Of a DNA stretch of 64,000 bases, positions 1-13,341 are shown one piece after another. The position numbers were made by a program, and so were the translations under genes. Position 1 is the stretch's first letter. Each line of letters begins with the position of its first letter. The stretch comes from Pseudoxanthomonas sp. CF125 (lineage in GTDB: Bacteria; Pseudomonadota; Gammaproteobacteria; Xanthomonadales; Xanthomonadaceae). Location of the stretch: contig NZ_FNLD01000001.1 of NCBI RefSeq assembly GCF_900104085.1, positions 475,048 through 539,047 on the forward strand. Direction: 5' to 3'. The notes under the pieces are model-generated. The model was not told the origin of the DNA. It did not search any database and saw only the letters and a list, made by a program, of their open reading frames with translations.

Positions 1-2162
<2,162 letters not shown>

Positions 2163-2180
2163 TCCAGATGTGCGAGCGCC

Positions 2181-2248
2181 GTAGGAGCGACGTAAGTCGC
2201 GATGAAACATCCCGAACAAAGCATCTTCGCGACTTGCGTCGCTCCTAC
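2181..2248. repeat. GTAG-headed REP pair between ligA and epmA
   Basis: GTAGGAGCGACGTAAGTCGC (2181-2200) is repeated inverted as GCGACTTGCGTCGCTCCTAC (2229-2248). Each arm also folds on itself (GCGAC/GTCGC). GTAG at the outer ends is the hallmark of REP elements mobilised by RAYT transposases, described in Stenotrophomonas and Pseudomonas. The right arm ends directly in front of the epmA ribosome binding site. Confidence 0.85.
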
Positions 2249-2262
2249 GGAGGGCGGGTGCT

Positions 2263-3222
2263 TTGACCACGGCCACCCTGGACACGCTGCGCCTGCGTGC
2301 GGCCGTCAACGCGCTGTTCCGTCTGTATTTCGCCGAACGCGATGTGCTGGAAGTGGAAACGCCCATCCTGTCCGAAGCCGGCAATACCGAACCCAACATA
2401 GAGAGTTTCACCACCCATTTCACCGGCCATTCCGGCGCGGGCGCACGCACGCGCTGGATGCGCACCTCGCCCGAGTATCCGCTCAAGCGCCTGCTTGCCG
2501 CGGGCGTGGGCGACTGCTACGAGCTGGGCCGCGTATTCCGCAATGGCGAAGCGGGCGGGCGCCACAACCCCGAGTTCACCATGCTTGAGTGGTACCGCGT
2601 GGGCTGGGACCACCTGCGCCTGATCGAAGAAACCGTGCAGTTGGTGCAGCGCGCATTGGGCCTGATCGGCCGTCAGGCCGAGGTGGTTTCCTGCACCTAC
2701 CGCGAGCTGTTCCTGCAGGGCCTGGGCCTGGATCCCTTCGCCGCCACCGAAGCGCAACTACGTGCGCCCTTGTCCGACCAGAACATCGATGCGCAGGGCC
2801 TGACCCGCGACGATTGGCTGGATCTGCTGATCACGCACCTGCTGCAACCCGCCTTTCCGCCCGATCGCATCACCGTGGTCCGCGATTGGCCGGCCTCGCA
2901 ATGCGCGCTGGCCAGAATACGCCCCGGCGATCCGCCGCTGGCCGAACGTTTCGAGCTGTACCTGGGCCACCACGAACTGGCCAACGGATACCACGAACTG
3001 ATCGATGCGGACGAGCAGCGCCAGCGCTTCCTGCGCGACCTGTCGGTGCGCGAGTCCAGAATCGCGTCGCTGCCGCCGCTGGATGAGCGTCTGCTCGACG
3101 CCATGGCCGGCGGCCTGCCCGCGTGCGCGGGAGTGGCTTTGGGCGTGGATAGGCTGCTCATGGCCATGGTCGGCACCGACCGCATCGCCGAGGTGCTGGC
3201 TTTCTCGTTCAGCGAAGCCTGA
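2263..3222 (+). CDS. epmA: EF-P beta-lysylation ligase EpmA (GenX/PoxA/YjeA)
   Basis: Class II lysyl-tRNA-synthetase-like enzyme without an anticodon-binding domain. It attaches (R)-beta-lysine to a conserved lysine of elongation factor P, helping ribosomes through polyproline stretches. The 319 residues match the family length (about 325). Motif 2 is visible around GRVFRNGEAGGRHNPEF and motif 3 around GVALGVDRLLMAM. The start is a TTG at 2263: GGAGGG at 2249-2254 lies 8 bases upstream, and the frame begins MTTATLDTLRLRAAVNALFR, as expected for the family. No ATG occurs near this position in frame. The Shine-Dalgarno sequence abuts the REP arm that ends at 2248, so translation initiation could feel the hairpin. 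Confidence 0.93.
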   Translation: MTTATLDTLRLRAAVNALFRLYFAERDVLEVETPILSEAGNTEPNIESFTTHFTGHSGAGARTRWMRTSPEYPLKRLLAAGVGDCYELGRVFRNGEAGGRHNPEFTMLEWYRVGWDHLRLIEETVQLVQRALGLIGRQAEVVSCTYRELFLQGLGLDPFAATEAQLRAPLSDQNIDAQGLTRDDWLDLLITHLLQPAFPPDRITVVRDWPASQCALARIRPGDPPLAERFELYLGHHELANGYHELIDADEQRQRFLRDLSVRESRIASLPPLDERLLDAMAGGLPACAGVALGVDRLLMAMVGTDRIAEVLAFSFSEA

Positions 3223-3315
3223 ACAATAGGGCGCGCGGAAAGTGTTCGGACGCCTGATTTACATATTCGTTAACGACATTAATGCGACCCTGTTGCCGAG
3301 GTTACGGGGGCGGGC

Positions 3316-4026
3316 ATGAACATCGTTGTTAAGAGCTGCTTGGTGTCGCTGCTGGTTTGTCAGGCCCTTGTGTCTGCCGCCGAGCCGGCGGCGTCGGGCG
3401 CCAGCGGCATGCGTTTCCGTTGTGAAACCGATAGCACCCAGCAACACTACTGCGAGGTCGATACCGGGGAGGGGATCACCCTGGTCAAGCAGCTATCGAA
3501 AGTCCCCTGCATGCAAGGCCGTAACTGGGACTACGACCGTCACGGGGTCTGGGTGTCGCATCGTTGCCGGGCGGAATTCGTCGTCGGCAAGGAAATTCCG
3601 GTGCAGGGCCCGGCCCCGGGCACGCTGGTACGTTGCGAATCGCTCGCCAACCGGGTGGAACATTGCCCGGCGGACACGGATCGCGGCGTGCGTCTGACCA
3701 AGCTTTTGTCCAGTTCCGATTGCGTGGAAAATCTCGACTGGGGTTCTGACGAAGCGGGCATCTGGACCGCAAACGGTTGCCGCGCCGAATTCAGGGTCGG
3801 CTTTGCCGATGCGCCGGTGTCGGCTTCCGCCCCAACGCACTCGATCAAGATCGAATGTGCCTCCGACGACAGGCAGAGGAAACTCTGCGAGGTGCTTGTA
3901 CCCAACGGCGTTGACCTGTTGCGCCAGCTGTCGCGCACGCGCTGCGTGAAGGGCGCCAATTGGGGTTGGAACGCCGCCGGGATATGGGTGGACAAAGGTT
4001 GCAGGGCGGAATTTGGAGTGCATTGA
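3316..4026 (+). CDS. Secreted protein with three DUF3011 repeats
   Basis: 236 residues with an N-terminal signal peptide (MNIVVKSCLVSLLVCQALVSA) and then three copies of a roughly 60-residue Cys-rich module at about 32-92, 104-165 and 178-236. Each copy runs C-E ... C ... G(V/I)xLxxxLSxxxC ... NWxxxxxGIWVxxxCRAEF, matching Pfam DUF3011, which is common in Xanthomonadaceae and whose function is unknown. Four cysteines per module suggest disulphides in the periplasm or outside the cell. A purine-rich stretch (GGGGGCGGG) precedes the ATG. The gene stands alone between epmA and mtnA on the same strand. Confidence 0.8.
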   Translation: MNIVVKSCLVSLLVCQALVSAAEPAASGASGMRFRCETDSTQQHYCEVDTGEGITLVKQLSKVPCMQGRNWDYDRHGVWVSHRCRAEFVVGKEIPVQGPAPGTLVRCESLANRVEHCPADTDRGVRLTKLLSSSDCVENLDWGSDEAGIWTANGCRAEFRVGFADAPVSASAPTHSIKIECASDDRQRKLCEVLVPNGVDLLRQLSRTRCVKGANWGWNAAGIWVDKGCRAEFGVH

Positions 4027-4066
4027 GCGCAACGTTTCGTCTACGTCGATGCTCTAAACTTGAGCC

Positions 4067-5125
4067 ATGGAAAAAGACATCGACTACGCCCGCTACGACC
4101 GGATCCGCCCGATCCTCTGGACCGGCGAAACGCTGGACCTGCTGGACCAGCGCAAGCTGCCGTTCCAGGTGGAACACCTCAGTTCGCACGACAGCGATGA
4201 AGTCGCCGCCGCGATCCATTCGCTGGCGGTGCGCGGCGCGCCGGCCATCGGCATCGCCGCGGCTTGGGGCGTGGTGCTGGCCGCGCGTCAGATCGACGCA
4301 GCAAATGGGGCCGAAGCAGCCCTCAAGCTCGAGCCGGCCCTGCAGCGCCTCAATGCGGCACGGCCCACCGCGGTCAACCTGGCCTGGGCCCTCGCGCGCA
4401 TGCGCAGGGTGATGCAGGCCGCAGGCGCCGACTGGCGGCAGGTGCTGGAGCGCGAAGCGCAGGCCATCGCCGAGGAAGATCTGGCCGCCAACCGCCGCAT
4501 GGGCGCGTTGGGCGCGGCCCTGATCAACGAAGGCAGCGGCGTGCTGACCCATTGCAATACCGGCTCCCTGGCCACGGCCGGCTTCGGTACGGCACTGGGC
4601 GTGATCCGCGCGGGCGTGGCCCAGCAGCGCATCGCCAAGGTTTTCGCCGGCGAGACCCGGCCCTGGCAGCAGGGCGCCCGCCTGACCGTGTGGGAATTGC
4701 AGCAGGACGGCATCGACGCGACCCTGATCGCCGACTCGGCGGCCTCGCATCTGATGAAGACCGGCGCGGTGCAATGGGTCATCGTGGGCGCCGACCGCAT
4801 CTGCGCCAACGGCGATACCGCCAACAAGATCGGCACCTACCAGCTGGCCATCGCCGCACACCACCACGGGGTCAAGTTCATGGTCGTAGCGCCGTCTTCG
4901 ACGGTGGACATGGCCACTGCCAGCGGCGACTTGATCGAGATCGAGGAGCGCGATCCGGCGGAGATGCTGGGCATCGGCGGCACCCGCATCGTGGCCGAAG
5001 GCATCCATGCCTGGAATCCGGTATTCGACGTGACCCCGGCGGAGCTGATCGATGCGATCGTTACCGAGAAGGGCGTGATAGAGCGGCCGACTGTCGAAAA
5101 GATGCGGGCTGCTTTCGGTCATTGA
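4067..5125 (+). CDS. mtnA: S-methyl-5-thioribose-1-phosphate isomerase MtnA
   Basis: Converts 5-methylthioribose-1-phosphate to 5-methylthioribulose-1-phosphate in the methionine salvage pathway; related to eIF2B alpha. Family signatures are [15 protein letters not shown] (about 55-68), the catalytic Cys163 in [10 protein letters not shown] and the catalytic Asp243 in [19 protein letters not shown]. The 352-residue length is normal. The ATG at 4067 follows a TTGAG stretch and gives a typical N-terminus. No other salvage genes are next to it here. Confidence 0.95.
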   Translation: MEKDIDYARYDRIRPILWTGETLDLLDQRKLPFQVEHLSSHDSDEVAAAIHSLAVRGAPAIGIAAAWGVVLAARQIDAANGAEAALKLEPALQRLNAARPTAVNLAWALARMRRVMQAAGADWRQVLEREAQAIAEEDLAANRRMGALGAALINEGSGVLTHCNTGSLATAGFGTALGVIRAGVAQQRIAKVFAGETRPWQQGARLTVWELQQDGIDATLIADSAASHLMKTGAVQWVIVGADRICANGDTANKIGTYQLAIAAHHHGVKFMVVAPSSTVDMATASGDLIEIEERDPAEMLGIGGTRIVAEGIHAWNPVFDVTPAELIDAIVTEKGVIERPTVEKMRAAFGH

Positions 5126-5129
5126 TTTT

Positions 5130-5290
5130 CCCTTCTCCCATCAGGAGAAGAGCCTGCCCCCGTCCTTGATACGGGGTGGCGCGAAGCGACGGATGAGGGC
5201 GGCATAGTCCAGACCCACGGAAGCGCCATTGCAACTGACAATCCACGCCCTCATCCGCCCTACGGGCACCTTCTCCCGGAGGGAGAAGGG
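5130..5290. repeat. CCCTTCTCCC-type paired palindromic repeat, copy 1
   Basis: An element of about 160 bp bounded by CCCTTCTCCC (5130-5139) and GGGAGAAGGG (5281-5290). Internal inverted segments are GGATGAGGGCGG (from about 5190) against CCCTCATCCGCCC. It fills most of the mtnA-gyrA gap (5126-5463). A second copy of the family lies at 22716-22879. It has no coding capacity and could act as a bidirectional terminator or a MITE-like element. Confidence 0.75.
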
Positions 5291-5359
5291 AAGATGGGCT
5301 GCGCGAGCTGCAAGTGCTTGTTTTTCCGAAAAATACACCCGCGGAAAAGCCCTGTTTTG

Positions 5360-5368
5360 TGGTACACT
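5360..5368 (+). promoter_or_regulatory. Possible extended -10 promoter for gyrA
   Basis: TGG-TACACT has the extended -10 form (TGn followed by a -10-like hexamer), about 95 bases before the gyrA ATG and downstream of the repeat. I see no good -35 hexamer at 16-18 bases. The rest of 5291-5463 holds nothing else I can recognise. Confidence 0.35.
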
Positions 5369-5463
5369 TTTCAGGTTGAAAATCCCACCGATTCCAGGCC
5401 CGCCGAACCCGCTTCGGCAGCCCGGTCTTTGGCCGTAAGAAATAACCAGAAAACGGAACCCGA

Positions 5464-8055
<2,592 letters not shown>

Positions 8056-8064
8056 GCGAAGTCG

Positions 8065-8160
8065 CCTCCCCCTTTGAAAAAGGGGGATCGAGGGGGATTT
8101 GCTTTTGGCGCCAAGAGCAAATCCCCCGTAGCCCCCTTTTCCAAAGGGGGCAAAGCAAGA
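8065..8160. repeat. CCCCCTTTG-type paired palindromic repeat, copy 1
   Basis: CCTCCCCCTTTGAAAAAGGG and a GGGGGATTTGCT segment are followed by the inverted AGCAAATCCCCC and a CCCCCTTTTCCAAAGGGGG hairpin. It sits directly after the gyrA stop and may terminate gyrA. It ends in one copy of GCAAAGCAA; the second family member at 50876 ends in seven copies. Confidence 0.8.
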
Positions 8161-8284
8161 GCCGATCGCTGACGCAAACCCCGCGTTGAGCGAGACGGAA
8201 TCTTGCAATTGTGAGAAGGGTTGACCCCGAACAGGTCAGATTTGCGTTCTATACTGCCAACACATCCTAGGCAGGGAAATGCAA

Positions 8285-11200
8285 ATGGAATCGGCATCGC
8301 AGAGCAAGGCAAACGCGCGTACCCATCTGGTGCGCGCGTTTTTCGTTTCAGTGTTTTTGCTGCTGGCGCTGGGCGCCTGCAAGCGCAACGAAAGCGGGCA
8401 GCTTCCGGAGCCCAGCGGCGAGCCGATCAAGGCGCAGAAGCAGGAGATCAAAGGCTTCGCTCTGGCCAGTATCTATCCGGACGAACACGACGGCGACCTT
8501 TCCATCGCCTTGGAATTCAGCCGTCCGTTGGTGGGCTCGCAGAACTTCGACGACCTGCTGGCGGTGACCGACGACAAGGGCGCTGCGGTCAAAGGCAGCT
8601 GGGTGCTTGACGAAAAAGGCCTGATCCTGCGTTTCCCTTACGTGGAGGCGGCCAAGGACTACCAGGTCCTGGTGCGCGCCGACCTGCTGGCCGCCGACGG
8701 CAGCCGCCTGGGCAAGGAGCTGAAGGAGAAAGTCCATACCGGTCAGCTCGATCCTGCGGTGGGTTTCGCTTCGCAAGGCAGCGTGCTGCCGGCGCGCGAA
8801 AGCCGCGGCCTGCCGGTGGTGTCGATCAACGTCAAGGAAGTGGACGTGGAATTCCTGCGCGTCGGCGAGAAGAACCTGCCCAAGTTCTTTTCCGAGTATC
8901 AGCGCGGCGGCCGCCGCGGCAGCTGGGACCTGGACAGCGACTACGGCGACAACACGCCGATCGGCGATCTGGCCGAACCGGTCTACGTCAACCGATTCGT
9001 GCTGGGCGGCAAGCCCAACGAGCGCATGCTGACCTACCTGCCCATCCAGGACATCAAGGAACTGCAGGAGCCCGGCCTGTACTTCGCGGTGATGAAGCGC
9101 ACCGGCAAGTTCTCCGGCGATTTCGAAACCGCCTTCTTCACCGTCAGCGACATCGGCCTGCATGCGCGAGCCTACAAGGACAAGCTGTTCGTGCACACCG
9201 CCTCGCTCAACAACGGCGACGCCATCGGCGGGGTGGAGCTGAAGGTCCTGGACCCGCAGGGCGAAGTGTTCCTGAAGGGCGAGACCGACGGCAACGGCAA
9301 CGTCCTGCTCAACTACAAGCTGGATGCGGGACAGGTGCTGATCGCCAAACGCGGCAACGACGTGTCCATGCTGCCGTTCAACCAGCCGGCGCTGGACCTG
9401 TCCGAGTTCTCGGTGGCGGGCCGCGAAGCTGCCTGGTTCGATGTTTTCGCCTGGTCCGGACGCGATCTCTACCGTCCAGGCGAAACCGTGCGCATCAACG
9501 CGCTGTTGCGCGACAACGACGGCAAGCCCACCAAGCCGCAACCGGTGTTCCTGCGCCTGAAACAGCCGGACGGCAAGACTTTCCGCGAGACACGCCTGCA
9601 GCCTGGGGCGCTGGGTTATTTCAGCTTCGAACAGACCATTCCGGTGGAAGCGCCGACCGGCCGCTGGCAGGTGGAATTCCGCACCGATCCGGCCAGCAAG
9701 GAAGCAGTGCAGGGCATGACCCTGCGCATCGAGGAATTCCTGCCCGAGCGCATGAAGCTGGATCTGGAAACCGCCCAGGCGGTACTCAAACCGGGCGAAC
9801 CCTTCAAGCTCAAAGCCAAGGCCGCGTATCTGTACGGCGCGCCCGCCGACGGCAACCGCTTCACCGCCAAGCTTGCCGTGGCGGTGGAACAGCATCCGCT
9901 GGAACAGCTGCCCGGTTACTTCTTCGGCGACCCCACCGTGCAGTTGCCCAAGGAAGCGAAGGACATCATCGACACTACCTTCAATGCCGAAGGCGTGTAC
10001 GAGGAAGACATCGCGCTGCCGGCCGAAGCCAAGCCCACCACCACGGTAGCGGCAGTGGTATCGGGCAGCGTGTACGAAACCGGCGGCCGCACCGTCAACC
10101 GCACGCTCAAGCGCGTGCTGTGGCCAGCCGCAGCGCTGGTCGGCGTGCGCCCGCTGTTCGACGACAAGGACGGCGCCGACGCCAACAGCAACGCGCGCTT
10201 CGAAGTGGTGCGCATGGACGCCGCCGGCAAACCGCAACCGGCCAAGGGCCTGAAGGTCACCCTGGTGCGCGAACACCGCGACTACCACTGGAACTACGAC
10301 GAGGACGACGGTTGGGACTACGACTTCACCCAGCGTTTCGAGAATCTGGAAGTGAAGACCCTCGATGTCGGCGCCACCGCAGCCAAGATCGATTACCCGG
10401 TGGAGTGGGGCGGCTACCGGCTGGAAGTGTTCGATCCGGCCACCGGTCTGACCACGCGCTATCCGTTCAATGCCGGCTGGAGCTGGGACGACGAGAACCG
10501 CGGCCTGGACGCGCGTCCCGACAAGGTGAAGATCGCCTTGGACAAGACCGGCTACAAGGCCGGCGATACGCTCAAGGTCACGGTCACCCCGCCGCACCCC
10601 GGCAAGGGCCTGCTGATGGTCGAGAGCGACCGCATGCTGTACGTGCAGGAGATCGACGCCAAGCCGGGCAGCACGTTCGAGATTCCGGTGACCAAGGACT
10701 GGGAGCGCCATGACGTATACGTCACTGCGCTGGTGTTCCGCGGCGGTTCGGTGCCCAGCAAGATCACCCCGGCGCGTGCCGTGGGCGTAGCGCATGTGCC
10801 GATGGACCGCCGGGCGCGGCGGGTCTCGGTGGGGCTGGTCGCGCCCAAGCAGATGCGGCCCGAGCAGGACATGCCGGTGACGGTCAGCGTGCCGGAACTG
10901 GCCGGCAAGCAGGCGTTCGTGACGGTGTCGGCGGTGGATGTGGGCATCCTCAACATCACCCGCTTCCCGGTACCCGACGCCAACGCGCAGTTCTTCGCCC
11001 AGCGCCGCTTGGGCGTGGATGCCTACGACGTGTACGGCCGCGTGATCGAAAGCTTCGAAGGCGATACCGCCAAGATCCGTTTCGGCGGCGACATGGCGCT
11101 GGCGGCATTGCCGCAGGCCAAGCGCCCGACCTCGCGTGTGCAGACCGTGGACCTGTTCGCAGGCCCGGTGCAACTGGATGCGAAGGGCAATGCGCGGGTC

Positions 11201-13210
11201 AAGTTGAAGGTTCCGGATTTCAACGGCACCTTGCGCGTGTCGGTGCTGGTGTATTCCGACGACCGTTACGGCAACAAGGACCGCGAGACGCTAGTGCGCG
11301 CGCCCATCGTGGCCGAAGCCAGCCTGCCGCGCGTGCTGGCGCCGGGCGACAAGAGCACCGTGACTCTGGACGTGCAGAATTTCACCGGCCAGCCGGGCGA
11401 TTTCAAGGTGCAGGTGGATGGCATTGGGCCGTTGGACATCGCCCAGTCGACGCGCAGCGCCAAGCTGGGCAAGGACGCCAAGACCACGTTGAGCTTCCCG
11501 ATCACGGCGGGAGAGGGCTACACGACTGCGCAGGTGCGCGTACGCGTGGATGGCGGCGGCTTCAAGGTCGATCGCAAGTACGACGTGCCGGTGCGCGCCG
11601 GCTGGCCGTCGGTGCTGCGTTCGCAGACCCGCGTGCTCGATACGTTGTCGCCGGTGGAACTGGGCAGCGGATTCGCCGATGGACTGATGACCGGCTCGGT
11701 CACCGCCCGCATGATGGTCAGCGCATTGCCGCCGATTCCGTTCGCAAGCGCGCTGCAAGGCGCTCTTGAATATCCGTACGGCTGCGCCGAGCAGACCACC
11801 AGCAAGGGTTATGCAGCGCTGGAACTGGACGACGCCACCGCCAAGATGCTGGGCGTGAAGGGCTTGGATCCGAAGAAGCGGCGCGAGCGCATGGAGGGCG
11901 CGTTCGGGCGGCTGGCTTCTATGCAGGTCTCGACCGGGCACTTCTCCATGTGGGGCGATGACGGTTACGTCAATCCCGGCTTGACCCCGTACATCGTCGA
12001 GTTCCTGCTGGATGCGAAGGAGGGCGGATTCGCCGTGCCGGATACCGTATTGCAGAAGGCGCTCAATCGCCTGAGCGAGGATCTGCTGGCCGGTGGCGCG
12101 CAGTTCTACGGCTACGACTCGCGCGACCATCTGAAGTTCGCCAGCCAGGCTTATTCGGGCTACGTGCTGGCGCGCGTGAACCGTGCGCCATTGGGCACGT
12201 TGCGCGCGTTGTACGATAACGAGCGCGGCAAGAGCCTCACCGGCTTGCCGTTGGTCCATTTAGGCATCGCGCTGTCGCTGCAGGGCGACAAGAAGCGGGG
12301 CGACAAGGCCATCGCCGATGGTTTCGCCAAGACCGGCGACCGTCCCGGTTACCTGGGCGACTACGGCAGCCGCGTGCGCGACGATGCGCTGATGATCGCG
12401 CTGGTGCACGAACGCAAGCTGTCCAAGCCAGCCTACGATGCGCGTTCGGTCGCGCTGGGCCGGGAACTGGATGCGCGACGCAACAGCGACTGGATGTATC
12501 TCAGCACGCAGGAGCAAGTCGCGCTGGCCCGGCTGGGCAAAGCCTTGATGGCCGACCAGACGAAACTGGTATCCGGCAGCTACAGCGTAGGCGGCGAAAG
12601 CGAAAGCATTGCGCCGACCAAGCTGTTCGGCCGTGCGTTCGACTACGCCACCCTGGCCAAGGGCGTGAAGTTCACGCCGGAAGGCGCGCCGCCGCTGTTC
12701 GCCAGCCTGGAAATCGCCGGCATTCCGCGCAGTGCGCCGGCCTTCGACAACAAGCAGATCGGCATCGAGCGCGATTACTACACGACCGACGGCAAGGAGT
12801 GGAAAGGTGGCGTCTTGAAGGAAGGCGAGGCCTTGATCGTCCGCGTCAGCATCACCGCCAATGTGAGCATGCCCGACGCCTTGTTCACCGATCTGCTGCC
12901 GGCCGGCCTTGAGATCGAGAACTTCAATCTGGGCGATGCCAAGCAGTGGGCGGATGTGGTGGTGGACGGCATCAACATCACCGACCGTTCCAGTTCGGCC
13001 GACGTCAAGCACGAGGAGTACCGCGACGATCGCTACGTGGCCGCGCTGAAGCTGGACCGCGGCGACGCGGCCAAGGTGTTCTATCTGGTCCGCGCGGTCA
13101 CGCCCGGCACCTATAGCGTGCCGCCGCCGCTGGTGGAAGACATGTATCGCCCGGATATCCGCGGGGTGGGCAAGTCGACTCCGGCTTCGATCACGGTGGT
13201 GCAGCCGTGA
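8285..13210 (+). CDS. Alpha-2-macroglobulin family lipoprotein (YfhM type)
   Basis: Very large envelope protein that traps attacking proteases, thought to work with PbpC to protect and repair the cell wall. The start has basic residues, a hydrophobic stretch and the lipobox LGAC, so it is a lipoprotein (Cys32 from this start). The MG/bait-region domains follow, and the thioester motif GCAEQ (Cys1167-Gln1170) is intact, so this is the covalent-trapping type. About 1641 residues is close to E. coli YfhM (1653). AGGG at 8273-8276 is only 2 bases from an ATG at 8279 but 8 bases from the in-frame ATG at 8285, so I prefer 8285. A TATACT at 8250-8255 may be a -10 element. pbpC follows on the same strand, as in E. 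coli. Confidence 0.93.
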   Translation: MESASQSKANARTHLVRAFFVSVFLLLALGACKRNESGQLPEPSGEPIKAQKQEIKGFALASIYPDEHDGDLSIALEFSRPLVGSQNFDDLLAVTDDKGAAVKGSWVLDEKGLILRFPYVEAAKDYQVLVRADLLAADGSRLGKELKEKVHTGQLDPAVGFASQGSVLPARESRGLPVVSINVKEVDVEFLRVGEKNLPKFFSEYQRGGRRGSWDLDSDYGDNTPIGDLAEPVYVNRFVLGGKPNERMLTYLPIQDIKELQEPGLYFAVMKRTGKFSGDFETAFFTVSDIGLHARAYKDKLFVHTASLNNGDAIGGVELKVLDPQGEVFLKGETDGNGNVLLNYKLDAGQVLIAKRGNDVSMLPFNQPALDLSEFSVAGREAAWFDVFAWSGRDLYRPGETVRINALLRDNDGKPTKPQPVFLRLKQPDGKTFRETRLQPGALGYFSFEQTIPVEAPTGRWQVEFRTDPASKEAVQGMTLRIEEFLPERMKLDLETAQAVLKPGEPFKLKAKAAYLYGAPADGNRFTAKLAVAVEQHPLEQLPGYFFGDPTVQLPKEAKDIIDTTFNAEGVYEEDIALPAEAKPTTTVAAVVSGSVYETGGRTVNRTLKRVLWPAAALVGVRPLFDDKDGADANSNARFEVVRMDAAGKPQPAKGLKVTLVREHRDYHWNYDEDDGWDYDFTQRFENLEVKTLDVGATAAKIDYPVEWGGYRLEVFDPATGLTTRYPFNAGWSWDDENRGLDARPDKVKIALDKTGYKAGDTLKVTVTPPHPGKGLLMVESDRMLYVQEIDAKPGSTFEIPVTKDWERHDVYVTALVFRGGSVPSKITPARAVGVAHVPMDRRARRVSVGLVAPKQMRPEQDMPVTVSVPELAGKQAFVTVSAVDVGILNITRFPVPDANAQFFAQRRLGVDAYDVYGRVIESFEGDTAKIRFGGDMALAALPQAKRPTSRVQTVDLFAGPVQLDAKGNARVKLKVPDFNGTLRVSVLVYSDDRYGNKDRETLVRAPIVAEASLPRVLAPGDKSTVTLDVQNFTGQPGDFKVQVDGIGPLDIAQSTRSAKLGKDAKTTLSFPITAGEGYTTAQVRVRVDGGGFKVDRKYDVPVRAGWPSVLRSQTRVLDTLSPVELGSGFADGLMTGSVTARMMVSALPPIPFASALQGALEYPYGCAEQTTSKGYAALELDDATAKMLGVKGLDPKKRRERMEGAFGRLASMQVSTGHFSMWGDDGYVNPGLTPYIVEFLLDAKEGGFAVPDTVLQKALNRLSEDLLAGGAQFYGYDSRDHLKFASQAYSGYVLARVNRAPLGTLRALYDNERGKSLTGLPLVHLGIALSLQGDKKRGDKAIADGFAKTGDRPGYLGDYGSRVRDDALMIALVHERKLSKPAYDARSVALGRELDARRNSDWMYLSTQEQVALARLGKALMADQTKLVSGSYSVGGESESIAPTKLFGRAFDYATLAKGVKFTPEGAPPLFASLEIAGIPRSAPAFDNKQIGIERDYYTTDGKEWKGGVLKEGEALIVRVSITANVSMPDALFTDLLPAGLEIENFNLGDAKQWADVVVDGINITDRSSSADVKHEEYRDDRYVAALKLDRGDAAKVFYLVRAVTPGTYSVPPPLVEDMYRPDIRGVGKSTPASITVVQP

Positions 13211-13237
13211 TCGGCGGTTGGCAGGATAATTAACCGA

Positions 13238-13341
13238 CGTCATCCCGGCGCAAGCCGGGATCCATCTTGATCTTGCTCCTGGTTCTCTCTTGTCCGGATG
13301 GTTCAAAAGCAAATTGGATTCCAGCTTGCGCTGGAATGACG
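13238..13341. repeat. CGTCATYCC head-to-head palindrome pair, copy A
   Basis: The left arm starts CGTCATCCCGGCGCAAGCCG. The right arm, read on the other strand, starts CGTCATTCCAGCGCAAGCTG; both continue into GGATCCA/GGAATCCAA and A/T-rich inner parts. It separates the macroglobulin gene from pbpC and overlaps the 5' end of the open pbpC frame. The same family recurs at 20017, 20404, 30639 and 32210. Confidence 0.85.

Noticed and set aside
8348-11173. 940-codon open frame antisense to the macroglobulin gene
   Set aside because: Same type of shadow; no ribosome binding site and no recognisable domain.
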